From Sphagnum compactum (taxonomy: Eukaryota; Bryophyta; Sphagnopsida; Sphagnales): DNA of 64,000 nt. Location of the stretch: assembly GCA_965153455.1 (NCBI GenBank), contig OZ234502.1:10323495-10387494 (forward strand). The letters are read 5' to 3'. Positions 1 to 11,962 of the stretch are shown here, one piece after another. Every line of letters begins with the position of its first letter. Within the stretch, counting starts at the first letter, position 1. Position numbers and translations under genes: made by a program. The notes beneath the pieces were generated by a model. It ran no database searches, was not told where the DNA came from, and saw only the letters and a list, made by a program, of their open reading frames with translations.

Positions 1-1617
1 GGCATATTTATAAGCCCAAATTGATGTTTCACACTATTTGATTGTTGTACTTCATCCAAAATACAAGGTATATAGGCCATTATATTACTATGGGTGGAAA
101 TGTTTTAATAGCTTTTTTTTTTGTGACAAAATTCTTCATAAATCTCATTAGCAAAGTTTACTATAGGAAGGTTTGTTCTTGGTGATCTCAAGAAGGAATC
201 TTCCTGGAAATTTTTGGAACGCCACTTATCGTAGCCTAGGGTCAGTTTCCACAATGACAAAATGGAACAAATTATTTTTTCAAAAAAAATTTGTTTTTTA
301 AAGTTAAAAAAATTGTTGAATTTTCCATGATCTATTACCATATTGTCACATGAGTAATGAAATTATTCAAAATGTAGCCTATGATAACTACAATGATTTT
401 CAATACGTCAACTTCATATTTTCACAAAAATTCAATTCATTATCTTCAGGATTTTTTAATGACGAAACTCACCTTAAGATAAAGTATTTTGCAATTAGGG
501 TCCAAAAAGGTTCTTCTATTTGGGGCATGCCCAATGTTCCAAAAACATTGTTGACAGGCCAATCAATATGGTTCCTTTTTAAAAAAATAAAAAATTGTGA
601 GTGCACAACACACATGAACTAACTAATATGAATCACAATAGGTACCCAAGGTTGAACAAACCCTCAAGATGGGGTGACGTAATGGATAAATTTATTATTT
701 ACATTCATTATTAAGCTTTCTTCTTGTATCAACATTCATAAGAGTAACTCCAACACCTTATATTTGAGCATTATTAAATATTTCATAGATCTACTAGAAG
801 ATGGAGTTTTTAATTTTCCCCTAGCCCCATATATGAAACGGCCTAAAAAAACCTACAAAAAAAAATACCAAGAACAGAAACTATTTATGTTTCAACATAT
901 GCTCGCCAATCGTTATGGTTGGCCAATCCAAAATAAACATTTTTTTAATATATATTTTCCAACCTACAAGAAAACTTCACTACTTTAGTGCCATAGTTCA
1001 TTCAAAAATTAATTTACAAAGCAATTTCTATTGCTATTTTTTATTGCTTTAAATTACTACGCACCTTTTCTTAATACTCCGAATGTACCTTGATCACCTC
1101 ATATGGTCGTCCAATGAAACCTTTGTTGATACTTGATAGGTCTAATACATATTTTGAATGTACAAGTTGAAAGTTGAAACAAGTATTGTCCCTTCTCATT
1201 AAGGTGTTACTCAATATCAATAGAAAACTTTAGGGTTTCAAAAACTCATGTTTCATATTTCCTTTATGGTTTCCAACTATTCACTCGACAATTGAAATGC
1301 AAGCTTTGAAATTTTTAAAAAAATTTATAATCAAAAGCTTGTTTGAACATGGATGTTGTTTATGTTGATGACGTTGAAGCAAAAAAATTGATAGTTTTTT
1401 GTTGAATATATTTTGAAAATGGACTATAAACTAAAGTTTTGTTGTTTTTCCTCAACTTTTATTTTAAAAATTTTGGTTTAAATACCCCAAAAAATGTTAA
1501 ATGTTAAAGGTCAAAAGTTATCATTACATACAAGACCATTATTGTATTGGTTGGTATTAAACTTCACAAATCATGATTATTGTTATTACGAAGTGTTACA
1601 CCAGTAGCCAATACCCT
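1..1617. other. AT-rich intergenic DNA, no gene seen
   Basis: Very AT-rich sequence with many short homopolymer runs. The open frames here are short, lack splice context and match no family I recognise. It is probably decayed repeat DNA. I see no RNA gene or clear promoter. Confidence 0.6.
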
Positions 1618-1809
1618 AGTACCTTGGCCAATTGGACACTAATTATATTATTTTCAGAAATGTTGAAAATGTGAAAAAATAATTCTTCCAAATCAAAAAA
1701 AAATTGTAAAGGATAATAGTGAATATTTTAAAATATTCCATTTGTTGAAATGAAAATTTTTAAATTAATTAATTATTTGATGGACATGTGTTGAAATGGC
1801 CAAGGTACT
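1618..1809. mobile_element. 192-bp MITE with perfect 12-bp terminal inverted repeats
   Basis: The left end reads AGTACCTTGGCC and the right end GGCCAAGGTACT, an exact inverted pair. The interior is AT-rich and non-coding, as expected of a miniature inverted-repeat element. A diverged copy with the same ends and the same internal landmarks (GACACTAATT, ATTTTCAGAAATGTT, TGTGTTGAA) lies at about 57621-57812. No autonomous partner is visible in this window, so the superfamily is not assigned. Confidence 0.72.
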
Positions 1810-4800
1810 ATGGTATAGTCAAAACAAATTATCTTTAGTGTGAAAAACATTCAGCCTACCAAGTCCCAACTACTAATAAAAAATTTAGATACATAAACAT
1901 GACTTATCTCACTAACATATGGGTTGTATTAATTCCTCAATTTCCCACAATTTTTAGTAGCCTTATTAAACTTTAGCAAAATGATTAAAATATGTGAAAA
2001 ATATATTACATCCAAGGGCAATTTGAATAATTCATCCAAGTTGTTACATAAATTTGGTTTTCTCCTTTCAATAATATGATCTATTTCTTTCTTTCTAATA
2101 CCCTTTTTTGGGTGTTGAAAAATTAACCATTTGGATGTTTTTGTGGCTATTTGTTTATAATATAGAAAAAAAAAATTATTTTCAATTTTTTGACTTCACA
2201 AAAGTGAATTTTTTTTTAAAAAAGTTTTGTAAAAAAATTGAACAAAATAATTTCCCAAGTTATAATGAATATTTGCCACACAAATAGAGATTAAGTACAC
2301 ACTATTATTTTTTTTGGTAGCAACTTGGCATGATTTTTTTAATGTACCTATAGGTAGAGTTATTTACAATAGTAGTGATGCATTCAAGGCAAGGCATTTC
2401 AATTTTCAAAATGCCAAGCCTTTTTTTCTCGTAACATCCAATCATGGGTATCAATTTGGGTATCACAAGAATTTTTTTAAAAATCATATGTCAATTATTA
2501 TGTGTGTTGTGAAGTAAGGCCTAAGGGGGGTTGAACATTACTTTGATTCTAGTAACACCCTCCCCTTAAGGCCTACCTACCACAAAAAAACATTTGGAAT
2601 AATTTGACAAATGCAATTACTAATTATTGAAAACATTTGTGCAAACATAATTTTTAAAATGTAAGTGTAATCATAATCATAAATTTTGTGAACCACATAA
2701 TTCAAATATATTGTCCTCAAATGTTGGGAGCTTAGACCATACTAGCCATATACCCAATATTTGAATCTCCAACAACGAATTTCACATTAGTTTGGCAATT
2801 AATCAATTAATCTTGCCAATTAATAGTAGGTATTGGATTGTCCAATGCATTTTGCAAGCCACTAGATCTTGTGCACAAATGTAGCGCCAAAGCCATATTG
2901 TTGTCCCACATAAGTACAATATTTATTTTTCCTCATTCAAAATAAGTTGTGTAATGCATTAGTGCAGATACTCTTACAACCATGTTCCTCTCAAATGGGG
3001 AGCTTTACTTTTTGTAAAAACTTGTTGAAATCAATGTTGTTTCAAAACATGTTTTGAAATTTTTTGAAACACATTTTGATTAAATAGTTTCAAATGAATT
3101 TTATGAAAAAACTCAAGTGCACCAAGCTAGTTAGGTCCAATTGGTATAAGACCCAACAATTCAATGAAGCTTGCCGTTGGGACCCAACAAGTTGAAGCAC
3201 GCAATTTTGTATGGTTGCAAAGATCCCATATTTGGATTCCATCATTTAGATGACACATTTGAGGGTTATAAGACACACACATTATGATGGGAGATTGAAA
3301 ATCACTCAACCACCATCAAAAACCATTTGAGTTCTGCAACACACATGCTTGCAAACTTCTTTGTCGTTGTAAAAGATATCATGGTCGCACAATGTGTTTG
3401 AAAGTTCCAACACACATACATGCAAATTTCTTGGAAGTCAATTCAAAAGATAACTAGAGAAAACTTGTAATGTGATATGCAAGAACTGATAGTGGTCATT
3501 ACCAGTGTCAACTACTAGGAAAGGGGAAAAAAATTACACAAAAGTAGCAATGTAATTTGCAAAATCCAATAACACATTGATGTACAACTAAATGATCCAT
3601 CTAGATTTTTTATGTTGATAATGTGAAAGTTTTATAAGAAAGATAATCCCAAGATTTTTTAATGTTGGCAATGTTTTTTAGTTTTAAAGCATGAACAAAT
3701 TTTGTCTTTGGATTCTTGATGTTAGCAATGCTAGCTAAAGCAAGGACAATCTTTGGATTTTTTTATATTAGCGAAAAGTAAGTTCTAAAGCAAGGACAAG
3801 TTGCCTAATCATTCTCAAGCTCCAATTGGACAATTAAGGTATTAATATTAAGGTATTAATCTCATATTAAGGTATTTTGAATAATTATCAATTTAATGGT
3901 ATTTGTCATTTCGGTTTACATGGCCATGTTGTCTATTATTGTAAATATTAGATGCCCAATAGCCAATGTCAATAGGTATTATATAGTTGATTAAGTTAGC
4001 AATTTTGTCCTTACACATCTAAACTTCAAATAATGGTCCCTTTAACATGGCAATGCAACAAAGCCCATGAATCATGATCCTTTATTTCTATAGTAAATTT
4101 GAATTGGATCATAAAAACTACAATACTTGAAACCTCATAATGAAATCACTTAATTCATGCCCTAATTATTGTTATCACCAACTTTGGTGGCTCTTATTAA
4201 TGTGCCTTGTTCATATTTCATGGGTCATTGTCCTCATTTTGTTAAAAAATAAATGTTTTAACCTTCCTTCCACCATGAAAATTTAAACTTTAAAACTTTA
4301 TTTGACCTTAAACTCTAAATCATAAACCTTAAATTTTTCTTATATTGTAATATCAAATGGATATGAAAGTTAGAATTGCACTTTTACGTCAAAACATTTG
4401 GTGAATGATGTTGAATTTTTGTTAAATTTTAGAATTTTGGGACATAACTTGGGATCATGTGGTAAAAGTTACATCATATGGAACTTTTGGAAGTAAGCAA
4501 TGACAATGCAAATATCGCAACAAGGTGGGCACATGCCACAAACTTGTGACAATAATCAAAGTTCAATTTGGGGGCATAAGAGGAAAAAAAATTTCTATTT
4601 GTCCAAATGTGTCTATTGAAATCAAGAATTTAGTTTAGGCATAAGGGAGTTCAAACCCCTCAAGGTTAGAAAGATATTCTTATAACATTGAATTTTTTGA
4701 ATTTTCTCTATTGCAAGTGAACTTTTGGATGAAGCACATTCATGTGGAAAACTGTTACAACAACCCATACATGATTCAAGCCCTTAGTTATCAAATCACA

Positions 4801-7541
4801 TTGAATACATCATGATATCAAGTTCAAAAAAAACAAATTGTCCTTGCTATGCATAGGCACATCTACAAATGCAATATTCCATGTCATGTTACATTAACAT
4901 TGGCTTGGAAAATGATGATTAAGTAAATACCTACTATTAGTGAAAATTGAAAAGTAAATGCATCAACAAACCAAGTGAATATATGATACATTACAAGGGG
5001 ATTGACAAAATTAATAATTTGCATGTTTTAAAGTCATACAAAAGGAATGCTGAAATTAGGGTTTCAAATTCTAATTCCAAAAATGAATGTGTTTAACATT
5101 ATTACCATCCATTTTTTAAATTTTTTAAGAGATCTACAAGGGTTTCTTTGCAAACATAACATCTATACAAGGAAGTGAAGTTATTGAAGTGTGAACTTAA
5201 ACTCACTAAAACATTTTGGGCAAATTATGGTTGTTCCATCCTTAACAATGTAAGGAAGCAATCTTTCATCAATGTTCATGTGTCCTCTTACATGGGCGTA
5301 ATGTTTTTAACCACTAATGCTTTTGAAGTTTTAGGAACACCAACAACTAGTACATTTATTCTCACATTAAACAAGTTGTGTTGGACGTCTAACCACAAAA
5401 TGTTGTGCATGTGATATCAAACAATGTCAAAAATTGCAAAGTTGTGGAGGAAATGTTAATATTTAAATTTTCACACATTATAAGAATTCCATGTGCTACA
5501 CACTAGTTGGTTTTGATGGTGGACATAACGTGATTACCTTGGTTGATGAATGTGATGTTTACTATAAAAAAATTAATGATATTTTTCATCACCAAACCCA
5601 TCAAGTCTTTTTTTGGTAGATGTAAAAACAATTGTCAAATATTTACAACCGTTATACTCGATGTTTCATTTCTATGGTAGGGAAAGATTCACTATTGACC
5701 TATTAAATGTTCATTCATGAATGACTTAGTTAAGTTTTGAGGTCATGGGAAAATTTCTCTCCAACAAATGTGATAGAAATTACAAACCAATGGGCATCTC
5801 ATTAAGACTGGTTCCAATTACAACCCATCCATACAATAACCTTCTTTTTACATTTTTTATGGAAGACTGAAGATGAAATGGTCAACCATGAGGTCCACGA
5901 TGGATGCACTTCATATATGCCCATCCAATATATTTTCTGATGTTGTTGACCAAATTTCACAAGCATTAAACAATAAAAGAAGTTTTAGAAAGATCAAAGG
6001 AATATTAGCAAGGACAACATTTGTAATGGTAGTGATTAATAGTAGAAATTTAGCCCTACATTTTGAATTTTGTTTTAGGAGGGAAAATTTTGAATGACTT
6101 CGTTTCCCATTATGTTTTCAAGGCCATTATAAAGATTAGAATTTTGATAAAACTTCATGAGATGTATGTGGATTTTGAAATGAAAAAGAAGAATAGTTTT
6201 GGGATTATTATTTTGCACATGTATTGATTGTGTATAGCTATTACAAATGTGGGTGTAGTTCATTGATCCCCATTCACTAAACCAATGAAGGTGAAAGCAC
6301 ACTAAGGTGTAACACTTTTAGGCACATGTGAAAGTCCATAATTACCTAAATTAACACTACGAAGGTAGTATGAAGGGAAGATACCTTGAATCACACAAGC
6401 CATTTTACAAGTTATCATTAAAAATGTATTATAAAAAAAATTCAACCCTATTTTACCTTATGGAGAATTTAAATTTGAAAAATGAGCTTCTAAACTATTA
6501 TTTTATTAAATAAAAGATTTGATAAGAAAAAATCATAATTCAAGGTACATAGAAAATTTTGATGATCAAAATTCTTCCAAAAATTCTTCCTTGGTATCAA
6601 TGTGATCAAATCATTTTATCATTGAGTCCTTTACTCATTAAAAAATTTTATATGAAATGCATGGAGTCCATACTCATTGATTACGAATTGTTATAGGTCT
6701 CTCGGTACTCCTTTGAAAGTCCATTATGTTGTGGTTATTCAAAAATTATCCATGAAATTCATACAATGTGATTATAATATATATAACAGTTTGGTGTTGA
6801 ATCCTTTATCATCTTAGTCGATTGTATTTAATCATATGGCCAATTACAAATTCCAAAATCCTGCAAAAACTGCCTTGTGACAACATTTTATGGACAATGT
6901 AGTGTGCTTTCACCCATGAATTCACTCAAAATCTAGTGACATCACTTGACATACATGGACACCTTTTGTTACAATTATAAGTTGAATTAGTATCAAAAAG
7001 TACATAGTTCAAATTATTTATGTAATTTGTATCAATTTCGTAAGATGCATTTGCTAGAAATACAATTTAAGTATATAACTATAATTTGATATTATTTTTA
7101 GAATAAATAATTAATACATAGCATTTGAAGAGCATCCCCAAGAATGAATTCAAAATTAAAATTCTAATTTTTCTACATCTTGTTGTTGATTTTCTTATTT
7201 CTAAACACATATATGGTAGTTTAAGAAATATTTTTTTATGTTTTTCCAAGTTTTTTATTAACTAATTTTTTTAGGAATAGAATTTAGACAGGGTAGATTT
7301 TTAAAAGGTTTGAATATGAAAAACAAATTAGTTACAAGATTTGTGGAAATAAAGCATGTCCATGATGGTAAACAAAAATTTGTAGAGACGATTAAATCAA
7401 GTAACAAATCGGATGCTAATGTTGTTGAACCAATTCAAGATGAACAACATTTACATTAAAAATTGATGCAATTTTTCACATTAGTTCAAGTGTAACATAT
7501 AGTAATGCGTCTACTAAGAACTAAAAAATGACGTATAGGAT
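1810..7541. other. AT-rich intergenic DNA, no gene seen
   Basis: A long gene-free stretch with the same base bias as the first 1.6 kb. The open frames at 5175-5414, 5873-6097 and 6075-6302 are short, have no recognisable domain and sit in low-complexity context. A B-box-like string (AGTTCAAACCCC) near 4650 recalls the tRNA-like modules described elsewhere. Nothing else could be assigned. Confidence 0.55.
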
Positions 7542-8588
7542 CACTACAAGAAATCGTGATTTTTCAAAAGGTTCAACTTGACTAAAATGTCTACATTGAC
7601 ATACCCACTTTGACTAAAGGCATGGGGCATGAAAAACACATGGTTCTTTTGGTTGGTTCTTTTAACCAAATTGACCATTTTGACCAAATGCTAAATCATA
7701 CATCTAGTCAAGAAGGACAATTTTTTAAAATGGTCCATCAAGACGCCCATGGCTTAGTCAAATTGGCCATATTAATTCAGTTAATTAGTTTGTTAGGCTA
7801 TTTACTTACTTACCTAACATATAAATACAACGTCCTACGTACCTATTTACCTAAATATGTCCTAATTACCTACCTATCTATCTACCTACCTAAGCATCTA
7901 GTTACCTACCTACCTACCTACCTACCTACCTATTTATATTTTACATAAGTAGGTATGTACAATTAAAAACATAGATAGGTAGGCATGTGTATTTACCTCT
8001 TTATTTAATTGGGTATCTAGCTACCTACTTATATAAAAAATTGAAGTTCCAATGTTGTTATACACATTGACAAAAAAATTCACGAAAGCTCAAAGAAACA
8101 TATTAAATCCATTTGGTATCATATTGTTTTACAAAGTGATGTGGTGGTTTGATGCCCAAGACGTTGGTGTGGATTTAAGGAGACCAAGGTTCAATCCCCC
8201 TTATCAACATATATCATGTGAAGTATGTATATTCGTATGTAAACCTTGTACATGTGTGTAATTATAAAAAACCTAGGTAGGTTGTGGATAGGTAGGTAGG
8301 AGGCCATGGTGGGTAGGTAGGTAGGTAGGTACTTATTATTTATTTATTCATTACATTTTATATTTAAAAATTGAATTATTTTTTTAGTTAATTTTTTTTA
8401 TTACCCAATTTCTTGTCCAATTTAACTAGTCAAAAAGACCATCTTATGGTCAATAAAAAAAAAACCATTAGTCATATTGGACGTGTTAATCAACTTGTCA
8501 ATTATGATTAAGTGGTCAAATTAACCAAACATCAAAATGATTATTTTTATCTAGTTTTCCAATAAAATAAACCATGATTTCTTGTATG
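7542..8588. mobile_element. Non-autonomous CACTA (En/Spm-type) element, about 1.05 kb
   Basis: The left terminus is CACTACAAGAAATCGTG and the right terminus is CATGATTTCTTGTATG, an inverted pair with a small defect at the right tip. CACTACAAGAAA is the classic CACTA-superfamily terminus in plants. A 3-bp GAT flanks both sides (7539-7541 and 8589-8591), matching the 3-bp target duplication of this superfamily. The subterminal zones are rich in TTGACC/GGTCAA-type motifs. The middle holds opposed CCTA and TAGG tetranucleotide arrays (7800-7935 and 8275-8335), which could fold into a hairpin, plus a tRNA-like module near 8139-8200. The only open frame (7610-7948) is low complexity and does not look like a transposase. 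Confidence 0.8.
8135..8205 (+). other. tRNA-like A-box/B-box module inside the CACTA element
   Basis: A stretch reading TGTGGTGGTTTGATGC is followed about 40 bases later by AAGGTTCAATCCC. These resemble the internal A box and B box of RNA polymerase III genes. No acceptor-stem pairing was found, so it is not called a functional tRNA. Similar modules appear near 10005-10062 (minus strand) and 31549-31615. Confidence 0.35.
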
Positions 8589-9440
8589 GATACAAAACAT
8601 TTTCAAGAGAAAGATGATTATGAGAAAATGTTCACTAGGAGAAAATAAAGGTGACCCAACAACCTAGATCGTTGATCCATAAAGGAGTTACAATTGGGAA
8701 AAAAACCTAAAAATATTGGAAAAAATGTACCAAAACATACACATATTTTTTGAAACAATGGGCACAAGGAAGAGTAGAAGTGAACTTGCCAAATCTTGAA
8801 CATTTGAATTCACATAGTTCAAAATTCAAGCAAATGAATTCAAGAGAGGAACAAGGACAATTTATGCATAGAAACAATAAGGACAAGTTCCAACCTAGCA
8901 ATTGGCTTCACCTCCATACCACCAACCACCTAAAGAATGAGAGGACCGACATTTGATAAATGATTGCCTTTTCATTGAAGATTTTATCAAATAAGGTTTT
9001 GCAAACCATGTCATAGATTTATTTCACCAGAGACCTAATACAAAATAACATGTTAAAAGGAATCTATATATGCAAATTTGCATTACACTATGCATAATTT
9101 AAGTCTAAGAGGTGAAATGTATCATAATGATCACATGGGGTTACATAAAACACCAAATATCTTTGTAATACTTCAGATGTTACCTCATCCATATTCAATT
9201 CCTAACAAAACACATCTAATTACAATTCAAATGGGAGTAAAGTATGTTAAAGTAAATCCAATATGATTCACAATACCACATTCTTTTTGTGGACTACTCA
9301 AACAACAACAATTGCAAAGGACATGTGTAACATTATACCTTTGTACACATAAGTTATACCCACCATGAGGATATCAATTTCATTTCATGAAAGCACAATA
9401 ATTAACATCATTCTTGACACCATGGTGAGTGTTGAAGGTA
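8589..9440. other. AT-rich intergenic DNA, no gene seen
   Basis: Non-coding by appearance. The open frames at 8618-8803, 8750-8956 and 9078-9266 overlap each other on both strands and have no domain signature. Confidence 0.5.
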
Positions 9441-9444
9441 GAAA

Positions 9445-9665
9445 ACTTATTGAAAATTACTACAAAAAATCAATAACCGAAAATTGTTCTCAAAAATTGT
9501 TATTGAAAATCACTAATAAAAAATGCTATCGAAAACCACTATTGGAAACTACTACTGGAAATCATTATTGGAAATCACTACATAAAATTGCTATTGGAAA
9601 TCATTACTAAAAATTACTACAAGAAAGCACTATGGGAAACTATACCGAAAATCACTAACAAAAGT
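9445..9665. repeat. Degenerate tandem array with an approximately 18-bp period
   Basis: Variants of ATTGGAAATCACTACT recur roughly every 18 bases, with many substitutions (for example AAAATTACTAC, GGAAATCATTATT, GGAAATCACTAC). Because 18 is a multiple of 3 the array keeps a spurious reading frame open (9365-9610). I read this as a microsatellite-like expansion and not a gene. Confidence 0.6.
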
Positions 9666-10600
9666 ACCGGGCACTTTAATCATTTCACTTTGCTTAAAAT
9701 TATATCACTATGGGATCACCATGTAATCATTGTAATTCACTACTAGTTGACATAATTGATTATTAATTCAAGTAATTCACTATAATAAATAAGTTTCTTT
9801 TGATGTTGTTGTTTTAAATACCTTTGGTTATAAACTATGTTAAATGTTTAGGAATTCAAAACCTAGTTTAGGATGGGAACCTAAGTTAAGCACTTAGGAA
9901 CCCAAAACTTATGCTAATATATGAACTTAGGCTAAACTACTTGGGCCACTTAGTTTAAATTAGAAACCTAAAATAACACTTGAGCCCACCAATTGTGTAA
10001 ATGTGAAGTTTGAACCCCTCACCTCCCTTCATCCTGTAGGAACAGGTCTTTAACCATTGACCATTATTTAAATAAATGATCTAAATTATCATCACATATT
10101 ATTATGCATATTATTTGTTCAACTTACCTAGATGTATTTCTTACTTGTGTTACATGTGTTACCTTACTGTACATATGTATGTAACCTAGAATACTAGTAG
10201 GTTACCCTAGGCTATTGCCCATGATTGCAATCGACAATGTAACATTTGCATGAATGAGATTTACTTGTTTTTTCTTTGCAAAAACTAGAGGTCTTGTTCT
10301 TGTTGATAACGTGGCACTTGACATCGTGGGAAGAAGATAATGACGAGAATGGTGAAAAGCTTGAAGCACTTCCAGATGTTGTTAATAGCAATGACAAATA
10401 ACCACATTGTTCACATTCCTTGGTATGCTTAATGAGGGATTTGATAATTCATTGAGGAAAATTTGCATGCAACATTGGATTTATGAGCTTCAAAAGCTTT
10501 AGCATGAAGACATTTCTCACCACTTATTTCACATCGTGTTGCATTTAGTAGTCCCAACAACTTGGTGTAAAATTGGGCCAAAGCCACTCAAACATAAAAC
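9666..10600. other. Intergenic DNA with a tRNA-like module on the minus strand
   Basis: No gene is recognised. On the minus strand between about 10062 and 10005 the sequence reads TGGTCAATGGTTAAAGACC and, about 40 bases on, GAGGGGTTCAAACTTC. This has the spacing of an A box and a B box, and is probably a tRNA-derived SINE fragment or tRNA relic. The rest is AT-rich. Confidence 0.4.
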
Positions 10601-10653
10601 AATGGCATGCTTATCACTCAAAAGTTGGGAACAACCGGGATGAATCACCGGGT

Positions 10654-10662
10654 GATAACCGG
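10654..10662 (+). promoter_or_regulatory. GATAACCGG motif upstream of the CWC21-type gene
   Basis: GATAACCGG lies about 270 bases before the start codon, next to two other CCGG-containing strings (CAACCGGG, CACCGGG). The same core occurs upstream of the amidohydrolase gene and of the ATG27-like gene. A role as a transcription-factor site is inferred only. Confidence 0.35.
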
Positions 10663-10716
10663 ATGGTATAAGTTACACCCATGTGCTCTTCTTCTTCTTC
10701 TTTCGTTGGTCTCTCG

Positions 10717-10725
10717 AAACCCTAA
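10717..10725 (+). promoter_or_regulatory. Telo-box (AAACCCTAA) in the CWC21 leader
   Basis: AAACCCTAA sits about 200 bases before the start codon, just after a CTT-rich pyrimidine stretch. Telo-boxes near transcription starts are a known feature of plant housekeeping, ribosomal and RNA-processing genes. Position and context fit a 5' leader. Confidence 0.55.
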
Positions 10726-10923
10726 ACGGTGTCTTTCATTCGATCGCGCTTGCAGACGGAAGTACGCGCGCAGCTCCTCTCTCGCCCTCGGATGATGCAA
10801 TCAGAAAGCGTGGAAGACGAGCAACGGAAGGTAGGTGCAAATTGTTAGATTTGACGTCGGCGGAAGCGCGGGAGGGAGAAGGAAAAGAAGAAGAAGAAGG
10901 CGGAGAAGGAGAAGGGGGAGAAG

Positions 10924-11962
10924 ATGTATAACGGAATAGGGTTGACGACGCCGCGAGGATCTGGCACCAATGGTTATATACAGACGAACAAGTTTTTCGT
11001 GAAGCCGCGGCCAGTGAGGGTTGAGATCCACGAGTATGAGAACGGGCAGGGTGCGGGCGGAGTGTCGCGGAAGGCCAATAAGGAGATTCTGGAGCATGAT
11101 CGAAAGCGGCAAGTGGAGTTGAAGTTGACGGAGTTGGAGGATCAGCTTGTGGAGCAGGGTTACCCTGATGACGAGGTTTTAGGGCGCGTTGAAGCTTTTC
11201 GTAAGGTGTTACAAGCTTCCGCTTCCGCAACTGAAGATGGAACCTCCTCCGCTTCTGCATTAGGTGATGCCAAGTAAGTTATTACACACCATTTCTATGT
11301 CACGGTCGGAAAACGTCATGCATGTGTGTTTTTAGGAAAGGAATGTAAAGACAGTTTGTTTGAGACTTAGGGTTTGGTTGCGGGCAACCAGAGTGTCAAG
11401 TACACAGAGCCATCATGTGGCTTCGCAGAAAGAAAAGAAGATGGATACCATGGACACACCATTTGTATGTCATGGTTGGAATTGTATGTGTTTTTAGGAA
11501 AGGAATGTAAAGACAGTTTGTTTGAGACTTGGGGTTTGGTTGTGTTAAAACTCTTTTTATTGCAGGGTGTCAAGTACACAGAGCCATCATGTGGCTGCAC
11601 AGAAAGAAAAGAAGTTGGATAACATGAGAGCGGCCTTGAAACTAGGAGATGTGAAAGAGGGTGAAGCATTTGATCGGGATCTCCAGGAGCAGCGGAAGCA
11701 AGAGCGCATGCTGGCGTGGGAAGAGAAGGATCGGGAACGCCATGAGAAGCAGGCTGCAATAGAAGAGGAAGAAAGACGAAAAGAAAAAGAGAAGCAGCGT
11801 GCAGCTAAGGATCGGAAAAGGGAGGAAGAAGAAGAGGAACGGAAGCAAAGAAGACAGGAGAGGAAGGCCCGACATGAAAAAGAGGAGGAGGAGAGGAGAT
11901 TGGAGAAGTTAGCCAAGAAGAGAAGTAACAGAGATGGTGAGAGGGACCATGATCACCGATGA
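10924..11962 (+). CDS. CWC21: CWC21/SRRM2-type pre-mRNA splicing factor (cwf21 domain)
   Basis: Two coding exons, 10924-11273 and 11566-11962, join in phase (AA|G codon) to give 248 residues. The donor is CAA|GTAAGT and the acceptor TTATTGCAG. The N-terminus, MYNGIGLTTPRGSGTNGYIQ, is the hallmark of the yeast Cwc21 / human SRRM2 family, which sits at the catalytic spliceosome against Prp8 and Snu114. A cwf21 domain covers about residues 47-98 (ANKEILEHDRKRQVELKL onward). From about residue 150 to the end it is a highly charged E/K/R coiled coil; there is no long RS tail as in human SRRM2, which is usual for plant homologues. The ATG was chosen because the conserved motif begins there. A GC-rich leader with a telo-box precedes it. 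The intron contains a tandem copy of its own end plus the start of exon 2 (separate entry). Recognition is firm; exon joins are predicted. Confidence 0.93.
11286..11619 (+). repeat. Tandem duplication spanning the CWC21 intron and start of exon 2
   Basis: Two similar units, about 11286-11440 and 11457-11619, each contain ACACCATTT, GGAAAGGAATGTAAAGACAG, TTGTTTGAGACTT and then the first about 50 bases of exon 2 (GTGTCAAGTACACAGAGCC). The second unit has the working acceptor with a T-rich tract. In the first unit that tract is replaced by TTGCGGGCAACCAG, leaving a weak AG at 11391. The first unit therefore carries an exon look-alike inside the intron. Confidence 0.85.

Noticed and set aside
7610-7948. 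112-codon frame in the CACTA element
   Set aside because: The C-terminal half is tyrosine/leucine/threonine repeats from CCTA arrays; no transposase motif.
8135-8205. Functional tRNA gene
   Set aside because: A and B boxes are suggestive, but no acceptor or anticodon stem pairing could be made.
10736-11260. Long open frame antisense to CWC21 exon 1
   Set aside because: It is the shadow of a well-supported exon on the other strand; its Pro/Ser-rich translation is what GC-rich antisense yields.
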